A stretch of DNA of 64,000 nt, taken from Streptomyces sp. NBC_00239. GTDB taxonomy: Bacteria > Actinomycetota > Actinomycetes > Streptomycetales > Streptomycetaceae. Under the pieces are notes generated by a model. It was given only the letters and a program-made list of their open reading frames with translations, made no database searches and had not been told where the DNA came from. The translations under genes were made by a program, and so were the position numbers. Numbering within the stretch: position 1 is the stretch's first letter; every line of letters starts with the position of its first letter. Location: the NCBI RefSeq assembly GCF_036194065.1, contig NZ_CP108095.1, positions 4,712,001 to 4,776,000 of the forward strand. The letters run 5' to 3'. Positions 22,646 to 31,682 of this stretch are shown here, in pieces.

Positions 22646-25591
22646 GTGTTCGACGGGCTGCGGGACTGGCTCCGCGGGCGGGGGCCGGCGGGTGAGGGCG
22701 CGGGGGCCGTGGGCGGGGCGGCCGGTGCGCTCGACGGGAGCGGTACGGCTGGCGCGCCGGGCGCGCCCGGCGCGCCTGGCTCGAGCGGCCCGTCCCGTGA
22801 CGTTGCTGTCGCCTCCGGGCCGCGGCGGCCGGAGTGGGCCGACCTGCCGGTGCAGCGGCTGACCATCGGGCCACCGGGACTCGTCTCCTCCTCGAAGGCG
22901 TTCGAGAGCGCGCTGGTCTCCTGGCAGGACCCGTCGCTGTCCCGCCCCCTGGGCCACGCGGTCGCCGCGCAGGCGCCGGCGGGAGTCGTACACGGCGTAC
23001 TGGTCCCGACCGCCCAGCCGGAGCCGAGCGCGTCCGTACAGCGGTCGACGTCCCCCTTGCCGGACCCGAGCGCGTCCGTACAGCGGTCCGCGCCCCCCTT
23101 GCCGGAGCCGATGGCCGGGGCGCAACCGCCGGCCTCGCCTGTGCCCGGGGCGGAGCCCACCGCAGCCTTGTCGGCGCTGCGTGCGGGAGATCCGGCCTCG
23201 CCTGGGGGTACCCCCGGACGGAGTCTGGGGGAGTTTGAGGCGCGGGGTTCGGGGCGGAGCCCTGAGCAACCCGGCTCCGCCGGGCGCCGGGCTCTGCCCG
23301 GACCCGCGCCTCAATCGCCGGCGGGGCTGGGAGTCGCGCCCCAGGGCACCGGCGGGCTGCCGCCGGATGCGGTCGCGCAGCGACAGTCGGTCCCGGATGC
23401 CGGGTCGCCGCCCGCGCCGGGGCCGTTCGTTCCGGCGGGGACGGAGCCGGCCGCCGGGCCCGAGGGGGGTCCGGCCGAGCCGGGCCGGGCGGCGCCCGCC
23501 CCGCACGACCCCGCGTCGCCGCCCACTGCGGGCGAGCCCTTGCCGGTCCCGGACCGGCTCGCGCCGTCGCCCGTACCGGACGAGTCCGTGTCGCCGTCGG
23601 GGCCCGGACGGCCGTTCCCCGGGGTGGTCCCGGAGCCCCCGGAACCTCCGGCACCGGCGGACATGCCGCCCATCAACCTGCAACGCCACACACCCACACC
23701 CCCGCCCGGATCCCCGCCCCTGCCCGGGTCCCCGTCGGACCTGTCGCCGAGCCCGACGACTCCAGCCTCGCCTGTGCCCGGGGCGCTACCCCCTGCGTTG
23801 TCGGTGCTGCGTGCGACGACTCCGGCCTCGCCTGTGCCCGGGGCGGAGCCCACCGCAGCCTTGTCGGCGCTGCGCGCGGAAAATCCAGCCTCGCCTGGGG
23901 GTACCCCCGGACGGAGTCTGGGGGAGTTTGAGGCGCGGGGTTCGGGGCGGAGCCCTGAGCAACCCGGCTCCGCCGGGCACCGGGCTCCGCCCGGACCCGC
24001 GCCTCAAACGCCGGCGGGGCTTGATACGGGGCTGGAGGTGACTGGAGCGGTAGCTCAAGCGGTGGGGGTGGAGGGGGTCGCCCCTGGCGGGTTGGCGGTT
24101 GCGCGGGTGGCGCAGGCGGGCGTGCCTGCGGTGGCCATGCCCGTGGTGCAGCGGGCCGGTGTCGGAGCAGCCGGTGAGGGGCCCGCGGGGTCGGCCGCGC
24201 ACGCGGTGGTGCCGTCGGCACCCGGCCACGCCCTGACCGCGGCCCGGACCGTGGACCTGCCCCCCTTCCGGACCCTGTCACCGACGGAGCCCACGCCCCG
24301 GCCCCCGGAGCCGCAACCCGCCGAAGTGCCGGACGTACGCCCACTGGTGGGTTCGGAACCGCTCCTTCCCCCACCGGCTCCCGAAGAGTGGACGCCCGGC
24401 GGGCCGCCGCCCGCGCAACCCCCGGTGCCCGTGCAACGGACGGTCCCCCGGCCTGCGGACGGGTCCTTGGCGGGGGAGGATCCGCCGGCTCCCGGGCCGC
24501 CGAAGCCGCGCCGGGCCGGACTGGGCGCGCCCCTGCCCGCACTGCCCCCGGCGCGCCCGGCCGGGATCCCCGCCACCCCGGTGCAACGGCAGACGCGGCC
24601 GGTCGGGCTGGGGGCACCCCTGCCTGCCGTGCCGGTGACGCCCCCCGCCGTATCCGTATCCGTACCCGTACCCGCACCCGTACGGGTTCCCGAGCCCGCC
24701 GCCGCGCCGCGACCCGCCCCGGATCCCGGCCCCGCACCCGCGGTGCCGGTCCCGATGTTCGACGCGCCCGACGTCGTGGTGCAGCGGGCCGTCGGGGTGG
24801 TCCCGTACTTCGACCTGCCCGCGGACGGAGACCAGCCGGTGGCCGGGCTGGTCGGGGAGCGGCCGCTGGAACTGAGCGCCGTACCGGAACGGGCCGCGGC
24901 CGACGGCGCCCACGGCCCCGGGCTGCCGGGCGCGCTCCCCGAGGCCCTGCCCCCGGCCGCCGTACCGGTGACCTGGGTGCCGGCCCGCCCGCCCGGGGCC
25001 TTCGTACAGCGGTCGCCGGGGCCGCCGGGAGGGGCCGGGGCCCCGGGCGTTCCGGGACTCCCGGAGGCCCGGCCACCCGCCACCGCCCCCTCCCCGGCCG
25101 TCCAGCGGGACGTACGGGAACTCCCGCCCGGGAGCGGGGGAGGGAGCGGGGGCGGGTCCGAGGCGCCCTGGCGGCCGAGGTCCGCGTCGGCAACCGCAAC
25201 CGCAACGGCGACCGCAACCTCACCCCCGGCCGCACCCACCGCCGCGACCATGCCCATGGCGTTCGTACAGCGCGCCCCGGAGTCCGCCGGGCCGGCGGGA
25301 CCGGCCCCCGCCGCCGGCAGCACGTCCGTGGTCGTCCCGGTGGAGTGGACGCCGGCCGTACAGCGGGCTCCCGACCCGCCGGACCCTCCGGACCCCCCGG
25401 ACGGGACGCGCGTCCCGGCGCAGACGGCCGCGCCCCCGTCCGCGGCCCCGGCCCCCGGACCGGCCGCCGCCCCCGCCGAGTCGACCGACGAACTCGTGCG
25501 CCGGCTGGCCGGTCCGCTCAGCCGGTTGCTACGGGCCGAGCTGCGCCTCGACCGCGAGCGCGCCGGAGTCCGCCTGGACCCCCGCCACTGA
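22646..25591 (+). CDS. Pro/Ala-rich CIS protein with VQR repeats (possible tape measure or cargo)
   Basis: A 981-residue, very Pro/Ala/Gly-rich protein starting at GTG 22646. Only the ends look folded: an N-terminal DGLRDWLRGR with VQRLTIGPPGLVSSSKAFES (about 60-85), and a C-terminal helix LVRRLAGPLSRLLRAELRLD. The middle has about eleven VQR tripeptides (SVQRS, PVQRT, VVQRA, AVQRD) of the kind seen in DUF4157-type proteins, plus two translated repeat blocks. No tape-measure protein is otherwise visible in the locus, so a length-setting or linker role is possible but unproven. The disordered centre makes its length a poor ruler. Confidence 0.65.
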   Translation: MFDGLRDWLRGRGPAGEGAGAVGGAAGALDGSGTAGAPGAPGAPGSSGPSRDVAVASGPRRPEWADLPVQRLTIGPPGLVSSSKAFESALVSWQDPSLSRPLGHAVAAQAPAGVVHGVLVPTAQPEPSASVQRSTSPLPDPSASVQRSAPPLPEPMAGAQPPASPVPGAEPTAALSALRAGDPASPGGTPGRSLGEFEARGSGRSPEQPGSAGRRALPGPAPQSPAGLGVAPQGTGGLPPDAVAQRQSVPDAGSPPAPGPFVPAGTEPAAGPEGGPAEPGRAAPAPHDPASPPTAGEPLPVPDRLAPSPVPDESVSPSGPGRPFPGVVPEPPEPPAPADMPPINLQRHTPTPPPGSPPLPGSPSDLSPSPTTPASPVPGALPPALSVLRATTPASPVPGAEPTAALSALRAENPASPGGTPGRSLGEFEARGSGRSPEQPGSAGHRAPPGPAPQTPAGLDTGLEVTGAVAQAVGVEGVAPGGLAVARVAQAGVPAVAMPVVQRAGVGAAGEGPAGSAAHAVVPSAPGHALTAARTVDLPPFRTLSPTEPTPRPPEPQPAEVPDVRPLVGSEPLLPPPAPEEWTPGGPPPAQPPVPVQRTVPRPADGSLAGEDPPAPGPPKPRRAGLGAPLPALPPARPAGIPATPVQRQTRPVGLGAPLPAVPVTPPAVSVSVPVPAPVRVPEPAAAPRPAPDPGPAPAVPVPMFDAPDVVVQRAVGVVPYFDLPADGDQPVAGLVGERPLELSAVPERAAADGAHGPGLPGALPEALPPAAVPVTWVPARPPGAFVQRSPGPPGGAGAPGVPGLPEARPPATAPSPAVQRDVRELPPGSGGGSGGGSEAPWRPRSASATATATATATSPPAAPTAATMPMAFVQRAPESAGPAGPAPAAGSTSVVVPVEWTPAVQRAPDPPDPPDPPDGTRVPAQTAAPPSAAPAPGPAAAPAESTDELVRRLAGPLSRLLRAELRLDRERAGVRLDPRH
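23131..23331. repeat. Family A repeat block 1 inside the Pro-rich gene
   Basis: Contains GAGTTTGAGGCGCGGGGTTC, GGGGCGGAGCCC, CCGGCTCCGCCGGGC and the closing arm CCTCAATCGCCGGCGGGGC. In frame it reads GEFEARGSGRSPEQPGSAG and so on. A second copy lies 693 bases (231 codons) downstream. Confidence 0.9.
23824..24021. repeat. Family A repeat block 2 inside the Pro-rich gene
   Basis: Nearly identical to the block at 23131-23331 and in the same reading frame. An extra partial unit (GCCTCGCCTGTGCCCGGGGC) at 23765 precedes it. The pair suggests duplication of a gene segment that already contained the repeat. Confidence 0.9.
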
Positions 25592-25864
25592 ACCCCGTAC
25601 AACCCGCACACCGGCCAGCCCGCAGCCGCCAAGGACCCGTAGACCCCGTACAACCCGCAGACACCGCCAGCCCGCAGCCGCCTGAGACCCGTACAACCCG
25701 CAGACCCCGCCGGCCCGCAGCCGCCTAAGACCCGTACAACCCGTAGCCCCAGCAAGTCCTCGTCCAGCCCGTCCAGCCCGCAGGCCCCGTAACCCAGCCA
25801 GCCCGTACAGCCGTACACCCCGTACAACCCGCACACCCACCCCGCCTCCCCGAAGGGACACCGC
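25592..25864. repeat. Imperfect tandem repeat between Pro-rich and second tube genes
   Basis: Three to four units of about 43-51 bases share CCCGTACAACCCGCA and CAGCCCGCAGCCGCC, with unequal lengths. No start codon with a ribosome site reads through it, and the frame is not kept, so I treat it as non-coding. It separates two genes otherwise expected to be in one operon. Confidence 0.7.
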
Positions 25865-26308
25865 ATGGCTCAGTCGCAGCAGCAGTCGGACCCCGCCGTC
25901 AGCGTGTGCTTCATGGTCGAGATCGACGACATCAGCCTCGGGGCGTTCAACAGTTGTGAGGGGCTGGGCTGTGAGGTGGTTATGGAGCAGCGGGAGGAGG
26001 GCGGGAACAACGGGTACGTGTGGCAGTTGCCGTCCCGGATCAAGTACTCCAACATCAAGCTGGCGCGGCCCGTCACCAAGGACACGGAGAAGGTCACCGC
26101 CTGGCTCTCAGGGATGATCAACGGGGTCCCCCGCAAGACCGCCCACATCAGCGCGATGACCGTGGACGGCACGGTCGTGGCCCGGTGGAGCCTCATGGAC
26201 GTGGTGCCGGTGCGCTGGACCGGGCCCTCGCTCTCCCCCGAGACGGTCAAGGTGGCGACCGAGACGCTGGAGATCGCCCACCACGGCTTCCTGCACGGCG
26301 GGAGCTGA
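25865..26308 (+). CDS. Second CIS tube-type protein (tube initiator)
   Basis: A 147-residue gp19-type protein: SVCFMVEIDDISLGAFNSCEGL, EEGGNNGYVWQLPSRIKYSNIKLARP, then a C-terminal LSPETVKVATETLEIAHHGF. In PVC/Afp systems a second tube paralogue next to the baseplate genes forms the first ring on the spike hub, and its gene is followed by the LysM protein as here. ATG at 25865 follows CGAAGGGACACCGC. It lies 8 bases before the next gene. Confidence 0.92.
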   Translation: MAQSQQQSDPAVSVCFMVEIDDISLGAFNSCEGLGCEVVMEQREEGGNNGYVWQLPSRIKYSNIKLARPVTKDTEKVTAWLSGMINGVPRKTAHISAMTVDGTVVARWSLMDVVPVRWTGPSLSPETVKVATETLEIAHHGFLHGGS

Positions 26309-26316
26309 GCGCCGCC

Positions 26317-27108
26317 GTGGCCGGACAGCCCGTCGCCTTCATCGCGTCCGCCCCGCCGGCCGCCGCCCCCGGAAGTTCCGGGGCGGGCGCCGCCAAGGGG
26401 TCCCGGCCCAAGCTGGAGCGGGCCTACCTGGAGCTGCGCCAGCCGCCCGCCGACGGCGGTACGACCACGCCCGGCCCGCGGATGGGGCAGATCGACTTCC
26501 AGTTCAACCCGAAGGAGCTGACGCTCGCCAAGACCGCCAAGTGGGAGCGGAAGACGGCGAAGGGGGCGAAGAAGGCCGGGCCCGCCGAGTTCAAGGGCGC
26601 CGGCCCGTCCAAACTGACCCTGGAGATGTTCTTCGACGCCTCCGCCAAGCACGACGACGCCGTGGTGCAGGCCGTGGAGTCGCTGCTCGCCTGCTGCGTG
26701 CCCACCGACCAGACCCACCAGCGGCAGCAGGGCGTACCGCCGTGGGTGATCTTCCACTGGGGCGGGCTCACCGGATTCGTCGGCTACGTCAGCCAAGTGC
26801 AGGCGAAATACACGCTGTTCACGCCCGGCGGGCTGCCCATCCGGGCGACCTGCCAGGTCACTCTGGAGGAGATCAGCGGCCCGGTCCCAGGCCAGAACCC
26901 GACCTCCGGCGCGCTCGCCGCACGCCGCGTCCACCGGGTCGTCACCGGCGACACCCTCGCCCTGCTGGCCTGGCGGGAGTACGGCGACCCGGCCGCCTGG
27001 CGCGACATCGCCCGCGCCAACGGCATCGACGACCCGATGCGGCTGCCCCCGGGCACCGAACTGCTGCTGCCCGCCGCCGAGGAACTGGGAGACGGCCATG
27101 GCCGGTGA
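26317..27108 (+). CDS. CIS baseplate LysM-domain protein (Pvc7/Afp7-like)
   Basis: A 263-residue protein. After a Pro/Ala/Gly-rich start, the central domain reads IDFQFNPKELTLAKTAKWERK, LTLEMFFDASAKHDDAVVQAVESLL and PPWVIFHWGGLTGFVGYVS. A C-terminal LysM motif follows: RRVHRVVTGDTLALLAWREYGDPAAWRDIARANG. It corresponds to the T4 gp53-like protein that fastens the tube hub. GTG at 26317 is the first start after the tube stop; the ribosome site (GGGAG) is weak. It overlaps the VgrG-like gene by 11 bases. Confidence 0.9.
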   Translation: MAGQPVAFIASAPPAAAPGSSGAGAAKGSRPKLERAYLELRQPPADGGTTTPGPRMGQIDFQFNPKELTLAKTAKWERKTAKGAKKAGPAEFKGAGPSKLTLEMFFDASAKHDDAVVQAVESLLACCVPTDQTHQRQQGVPPWVIFHWGGLTGFVGYVSQVQAKYTLFTPGGLPIRATCQVTLEEISGPVPGQNPTSGALAARRVHRVVTGDTLALLAWREYGDPAAWRDIARANGIDDPMRLPPGTELLLPAAEELGDGHGR

Positions 27109-28972
27109 GAGCTTCGCGAACAGCCTGGCCGTCGAGGTCCGCGGGCAGGCCCTGCCCGCGCCCCTGGCCGAGCTGCTGGTCTCCGCGTACGTCGACGACA
27201 GCACCCAGTTGCCCGACCTGTTCGTCCTGCGCTTCCGCGACCCGCACCACCAGGTGCTGGACCGGGCGGGAATCACCATCGGTACCCCGGTGAAGCTGTT
27301 CGCGCGGGCCGGGGACAGCCCCCGGCGCGAGCTGCTGGTGTCGGGCGAGGTCACCGCCGTGGAGATCGACCTCGACACGACGGGCACCTTCACCGTGGTC
27401 CGCGGGCTCGACCACGCGCACCGCTTCTTCCGCGGCCGCCGGGTCGCCGGCTACCGCCAGATGACCGCCTCCGACATCGCCGTCAAGGTCGCCCAGCGGG
27501 CCGGCCTGCCCGTCGGCACCGTCGACGCCACCACCACCGTGTACGGGCACCTGGCGCAGCCCGGCATCACCGACTGGGAGTTCCTGCACCGGCTCGCCGA
27601 CCTCGCGGGCGCCGAAGTGGCCGTGCTCGACGGGAAGTTCGTTTTCCGCAAGCCCGCCCGCGCGGAGGGCGCGCCGGCCCCGTCGACGCGGCCGCAGGCC
27701 AGCCCGTACGTGCTCGAATTCGGCCGGAACCTGCTGCGCTGCCAGGCCGCCGTGACGGCCGCCGACCAGGTGCAGCAGGTGGAGGTGCGGGGCTGGGACG
27801 TGCAGGCGAAGGCGGCGGTCGTGGGGCGGGCCCCGGCGGACCGCAGCGAGCGGCTGCGGCTCGGGATCACGCCCGGGCAGGCCGCCGAACCTTTCGGGAA
27901 GGCCGTCTTCCTCGCCACCGACACCCCGTACGGGACGCAGGCCGAAGCCGACCAGGCGGCGAAGGCGCTCGCCGCGGACCTCGCCGGGTCCTTCGCCGAA
28001 CTCGACGCGGTCGCCATGGGCATCCCGCAGCTGCGCGCCGGCACGGCGGTCACCCTCGCCAACGTCGGCCAGCCCTTCGAGGGCAAGTACACGGTGTCCG
28101 CGAGCCGTCACGTCTTCGACCCGGACACCGGCTACCAGACCTGGCTGACCGTCGGCGGGCGCTCCAACCGCTCCCTGTACGGGCTCGCCTCCGGCGGCGC
28201 GGGCGCGGGCGGAGGCGGCGGCGGGGGCGGCGCCCAGGACCGGATCGGCGGGCTCGTCAACGCGACCGTCACCGACACCCGCGACCCGGAGGACCGCGGC
28301 CGGGTGAAGCTGGCGTTCCCGTGGCTGGACGCCGACTACGTCAGCGACTGGGCGCGGACCGTGCAGGCGGGCGGCAAGGGTGGCGGCGGGGTGTTCGGGC
28401 CGGAGGTCGGCGACGAGGTGCTCGTCGGCTTCGAGCAGGGCCGGGTGGACCGCCCGTACGTGCTGGGCGGGCTCTACAACGGGCAGGACAAGCCGTCCGG
28501 GCACGAGGGCCCGCTCGTCGACTCGACGAGCGGCGCCACCAACCGTCGTTCCCTGGTGACCCGTTCGGGCAACCGGCTGGAACTCCTCGACGCGCGCGGC
28601 GGCCCGCAGGGCGTCCGGCTGGCCACCGGCGACGGGAAGCTCACCCTGCACCTCGACCGGCAGGCCACCAGCATCACCGTGCACAGCGACGGCGCCGTGG
28701 AGATCACCGCCAAGGAGCAGGTCACCGTCAAGGCCGACCGCGGGATCAGCTTGGATGCGGGCACCGGAAAGCTGGCGCTGACCGGGCAGTCCGTGCAGGT
28801 CAAGGCGCAGGCCGGCGTCGACGTGGACGGCGGCGCGGGCGCGATCGGCCTCAAGACGAACGGCGCCGTGGACGTCAAGGGCACCACCGTCGGCGTCAAC
28901 GGCCAGGCCAGCACCGAGATCAAGGGCGGGGCCAGCTGCTCGATCAGCGCCGCGCTCGTCCGCATCAACTGA
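27098..28972 (+). CDS. CIS spike/hub protein, VgrG/gp27-gp5 type (Pvc8-like)
   Basis: A 624-residue spike protein. The gp27/gpD-like hub covers about 1-360 (FRGRRVAGYRQMTASDIAVK, ITDWEFLHRLADLAGAEVAV). The gp5-type OB domain covers about 385-470 (ATVTDTRDPEDRGRVKLAFPW, then VFGPEVGDEVLVGFEQGR and RPYVLGGLYNG). The C-terminal region is a beta-helix-like repeat (VKADRGISLDAGTGKLALTG). A Gly-rich linker (GGGGGGGG) joins hub and OB domain. It forms the central puncturing device with the PAAR protein. Confidence 0.94.
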   Translation: MAGESFANSLAVEVRGQALPAPLAELLVSAYVDDSTQLPDLFVLRFRDPHHQVLDRAGITIGTPVKLFARAGDSPRRELLVSGEVTAVEIDLDTTGTFTVVRGLDHAHRFFRGRRVAGYRQMTASDIAVKVAQRAGLPVGTVDATTTVYGHLAQPGITDWEFLHRLADLAGAEVAVLDGKFVFRKPARAEGAPAPSTRPQASPYVLEFGRNLLRCQAAVTAADQVQQVEVRGWDVQAKAAVVGRAPADRSERLRLGITPGQAAEPFGKAVFLATDTPYGTQAEADQAAKALAADLAGSFAELDAVAMGIPQLRAGTAVTLANVGQPFEGKYTVSASRHVFDPDTGYQTWLTVGGRSNRSLYGLASGGAGAGGGGGGGGAQDRIGGLVNATVTDTRDPEDRGRVKLAFPWLDADYVSDWARTVQAGGKGGGGVFGPEVGDEVLVGFEQGRVDRPYVLGGLYNGQDKPSGHEGPLVDSTSGATNRRSLVTRSGNRLELLDARGGPQGVRLATGDGKLTLHLDRQATSITVHSDGAVEITAKEQVTVKADRGISLDAGTGKLALTGQSVQVKAQAGVDVDGGAGAIGLKTNGAVDVKGTTVGVNGQASTEIKGGASCSISAALVRIN

Positions 28973-29014
28973 CCTGTCCAGGGCGACAGGACGAGACGGG
29001 AAGAGAGTAGACAC

Positions 29015-29296
29015 ATGCCGCCTGCCGCACGCGTCGGGGACCCCACCGGGCACCCGGGGGTGATCGGCCCGCCCGGAGTGCCCACCGTGCTCATCGCGGG
29101 CCTGCCCGCGGCCGTGGTGTCCACCCCGCACCTCTGCTCGTTCCCCCCGCCGGCCGTCCACCCGCCGTCGGTGATCGCCCCGCCCGGCTGCCCCACCGTC
29201 CTCATCGGCGGCATGCCCGCGGCCCGGATGGGCGACATGGCGGCCTGCGGCGCGCCGATCGTCATGGGGGCGCCCACCGTCCTGATCGGCGGGTGA
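29015..29296 (+). CDS. PAAR-motif spike-tip protein
   Basis: A 93-residue PAAR protein with two PAAR-type motifs (PAARVGDPTGHPG at the start, PAARMGDMAACG near residue 68) and metal-ligand His and Cys residues (HPG, CSF, CGA). PAAR proteins fold as a sharp cone on the spike tip. ATG at 29015 follows GGGAAGAGAGTAG. The stop overlaps the GTG of the gp25 gene (GTGA). No toxin domain is fused to it. Confidence 0.93.
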   Translation: MPPAARVGDPTGHPGVIGPPGVPTVLIAGLPAAVVSTPHLCSFPPPAVHPPSVIAPPGCPTVLIGGMPAARMGDMAACGAPIVMGAPTVLIGG

Positions 29297-29730
29297 GCGC
29301 GGTGGCCGAGCAGTTCATCGGGTCGGGCTGGGCGTTCCCCGTCCGTACGGACGCCACCGGCGGGATGGCGCTGGTCGGCGGCGAACGGGAGATCGAGGAG
29401 AGCATGCGGCTGATCCTGGGCACCGCGCCCGGCGAGCGGCCCATGCGCCCCCAGTTCGGATGCGCCATCCACGACCACGTCTTCGCGCCCGCGGACGCGG
29501 CGACCGCCGCGCAACTCGCCTACGAGGTGCGCTGGTCGCTGGAGCGGTGGGAGCCGCGCATCGAACTCGCCGACGTCGTCGTCAGCTTCGACGCCCGCGA
29601 CGAGGGCACCCTCTACATCGACATCCGGTACGCGCTGCGCGGCACCAACGACCCGCGCAACCTGGTCTTCCCGTTCTACGTGATCCCCGCCCACGAGGGC
29701 GCCGGCGGCGGGACGGGGGCGGGGGAGTAG
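29293..29730 (+). CDS. gp25-like baseplate wedge protein (Pvc9-like)
   Basis: A 145-residue GPW/gp25 domain protein: GSGWAFPVRTDATGGMALV, REIEESMRLILGTAPGERPM and PQFGCAIHDHVFAP are the family's signature order. It links sheath and baseplate wedges. GTG at 29293 overlaps the PAAR stop; its own stop overlaps the gpJ start (TAGTG), so these three are translationally coupled. The last residues form a Gly/Ala tail. Confidence 0.94.
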   Translation: MSAVAEQFIGSGWAFPVRTDATGGMALVGGEREIEESMRLILGTAPGERPMRPQFGCAIHDHVFAPADAATAAQLAYEVRWSLERWEPRIELADVVVSFDARDEGTLYIDIRYALRGTNDPRNLVFPFYVIPAHEGAGGGTGAGE

Positions 29731-31682
29731 TGGCACTGCCCGAACCGCACCTGGACGACCGCCGCTTCCAGGACCTCGTCGACGAGGCCAAGCGGATGGT
29801 CCAGCAGCGCTGCCCCGAATGGAGCGACCACAACGTCTCCGACCCCGGGGTCACCCTCATCGAGGCGTTCGCGCACATGACGGACCAGCTGATCTACCGG
29901 CTCAACCGGGTGCCCGAGAAGAACCACGTCGCCTTCCTCGACCTGATCGGGATGCGGCTCAACCCGCCCACCGCCGCCCGCACCGACGTCACCTTCTGGC
30001 TGTCCGCGCCGCAGGCGCAGGCCGTGCAGGTCCGCGAGGGCACCGAGATCGCCACCCACCGCACCGAGACCGAAGAGGCCGTCGTCTTCTCCACGCTCGG
30101 CGAACTCACCCTCGTACCCGTCGAGTTGACTGCGCTCGCCGTGCAGGGCGCCGAGCCGGGCGCGGTCGCCGCCGACCGGCGGCCCGAGCTGGCCGACGGC
30201 CGCCCGGTGCCCTGCTTCTCGCCCGTGCCGAGGCCCGGTGACGCCCTGCTCTTCGGGCTGTCGCAGGCCGCGCCGCGCTGCGTGGTCGCGCTGCGCCTGG
30301 ACTTCCCCGTCGCCGGTCACGGCATCGACCCGGCGCAGCCGCCGCTGGCCTGGGAGGCATGGACCGCCGAGGGCTGGACGCCTTGCGAGGTGGACCGCGA
30401 CGGCACCGGCGGCTTCAACCGGCCCGGCGACGTCCTCGTCCAACTGCCCGCCGGACACCTGGCGTCCGTCGAGGCCCGGCAGCGCGCGGGCTGGCTGCGC
30501 TGCGTGGTCACCGAGCCGTACCGGGGGCAGCGGCCCTATTCTGCGACCCCCGAACTGCTCGCCGCCGAGGCGTTCACCATCGGCGGCACCGCCCCGGCCG
30601 TGCACGCCGAACGGGCCGGCGGCGAACTCCTCGGCGTGTCCGAGGGCGTGCCCGCCCAGACCTTCCGGCTGGACCGGACGCCCGTCGTCGCCGACAGCCG
30701 GCCCTTCACCGTCGAGACCGCCGCCCCGGACGGCGCGTGGCTGCCGTGGACGGAGGTCGGACACTTCGCCGAATCGGGACCGCTGGACCGGCACGTACGG
30801 CTCGACCGCAGCACCGGCGAGGTCGCCTTCGGGCCCGCCGTACGGGAATCCGACGGCACCCTGCGCCAGTACGGGGCGGTGCCCGCCAAGGGCGTCCCGG
30901 TCCGGGTGCGCACCTACCTCGCGGGCGGCGGCCGGCGGGGCAACGTCGCCCGCAGGTCCCTGGCCGTGCTCCGCAGCTCGATCCCGTACATCGCGCGGGT
31001 CGAGAACCGGCGCGCGGCGGGCGGCGGCGTCGACGGCGAGGACGTGGCCAACGCCCGCCTGCGCGGAGCCCTCGCCCTGCGCACCCGGGAACGCGCGGTG
31101 ACCGCCGAGGACTACGAGTACCTGACCCGGCAGGCGGCCCCCGAAGTGGCGCGGGTGCGGTGCGTGGACGCCGGGGCCGGAGGGGTACGGGTCCTCCTGG
31201 TGCCGGCCGCCGAGGACGACGGCGAGGGCCGCCTGGAATTCGGCCGGCTGGCCTGCCCGCCCGCCCTCCTGGAGGGGGTCGCCGAGCACCTCGACGCCCG
31301 CCGCGTGCTGGGCGCCCGGCTGGTCGTGGAGCCCCCGTACTACCAGGGAGTGACGGTGGTGGCCGACCTCCAGGCGGAGCCCGGGATCGCCCGGGCGCGG
31401 GTGGAACGTGCCGCGCTGGCCGCCCTGTACGGGTACCTGAACCCGCTGCGCGGCGGCCCCGGGGGCGACGGCTGGCCCTTCGGGCGGGCCGTGCACAGCG
31501 GGGAGGTGTTCGCGCTGCTCCAGCGGGTGCCGGGGGTCGAGGCGGTCCGGCACGTCCGCCTCTTCCCCGCCAACCCGGAGACGGGACGCCGCGGCGAACT
31601 CACCGAACGCATCACCCTCGGCGCGGGCTCCCTGGCGTTCTCGTACGACCACCAGATCCGCTTTCCGGGGGCGGGGGCATGA
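29730..31682 (+). CDS. Baseplate J-like wedge protein (Pvc11-like)
   Basis: A 650-residue protein of the gpJ/gp6 family: an N-terminal DDRRFQDLVDEAKRMVQQRCPEWSDHNVSDPGVTLIEAFAHMTD, which is typical of CIS wedge proteins, a middle beta-rich insertion, and a C-terminal REVEDY-like ERAVTAEDYEYLTRQAAPEV domain that forms the wedge ring. GTG at 29730 shares a base with the previous stop. The protein's end overlaps the next gene by four bases (ATGA). Confidence 0.94.
   Translation: MALPEPHLDDRRFQDLVDEAKRMVQQRCPEWSDHNVSDPGVTLIEAFAHMTDQLIYRLNRVPEKNHVAFLDLIGMRLNPPTAARTDVTFWLSAPQAQAVQVREGTEIATHRTETEEAVVFSTLGELTLVPVELTALAVQGAEPGAVAADRRPELADGRPVPCFSPVPRPGDALLFGLSQAAPRCVVALRLDFPVAGHGIDPAQPPLAWEAWTAEGWTPCEVDRDGTGGFNRPGDVLVQLPAGHLASVEARQRAGWLRCVVTEPYRGQRPYSATPELLAAEAFTIGGTAPAVHAERAGGELLGVSEGVPAQTFRLDRTPVVADSRPFTVETAAPDGAWLPWTEVGHFAESGPLDRHVRLDRSTGEVAFGPAVRESDGTLRQYGAVPAKGVPVRVRTYLAGGGRRGNVARRSLAVLRSSIPYIARVENRRAAGGGVDGEDVANARLRGALALRTRERAVTAEDYEYLTRQAAPEVARVRCVDAGAGGVRVLLVPAAEDDGEGRLEFGRLACPPALLEGVAEHLDARRVLGARLVVEPPYYQGVTVVADLQAEPGIARARVERAALAALYGYLNPLRGGPGGDGWPFGRAVHSGEVFALLQRVPGVEAVRHVRLFPANPETGRRGELTERITLGAGSLAFSYDHQIRFPGAGA

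Noticed and set aside
25592..25864. Small Pro-rich coding sequence
   Set aside because: Repeat units of unequal length break the frame and no start with a ribosome site was seen.
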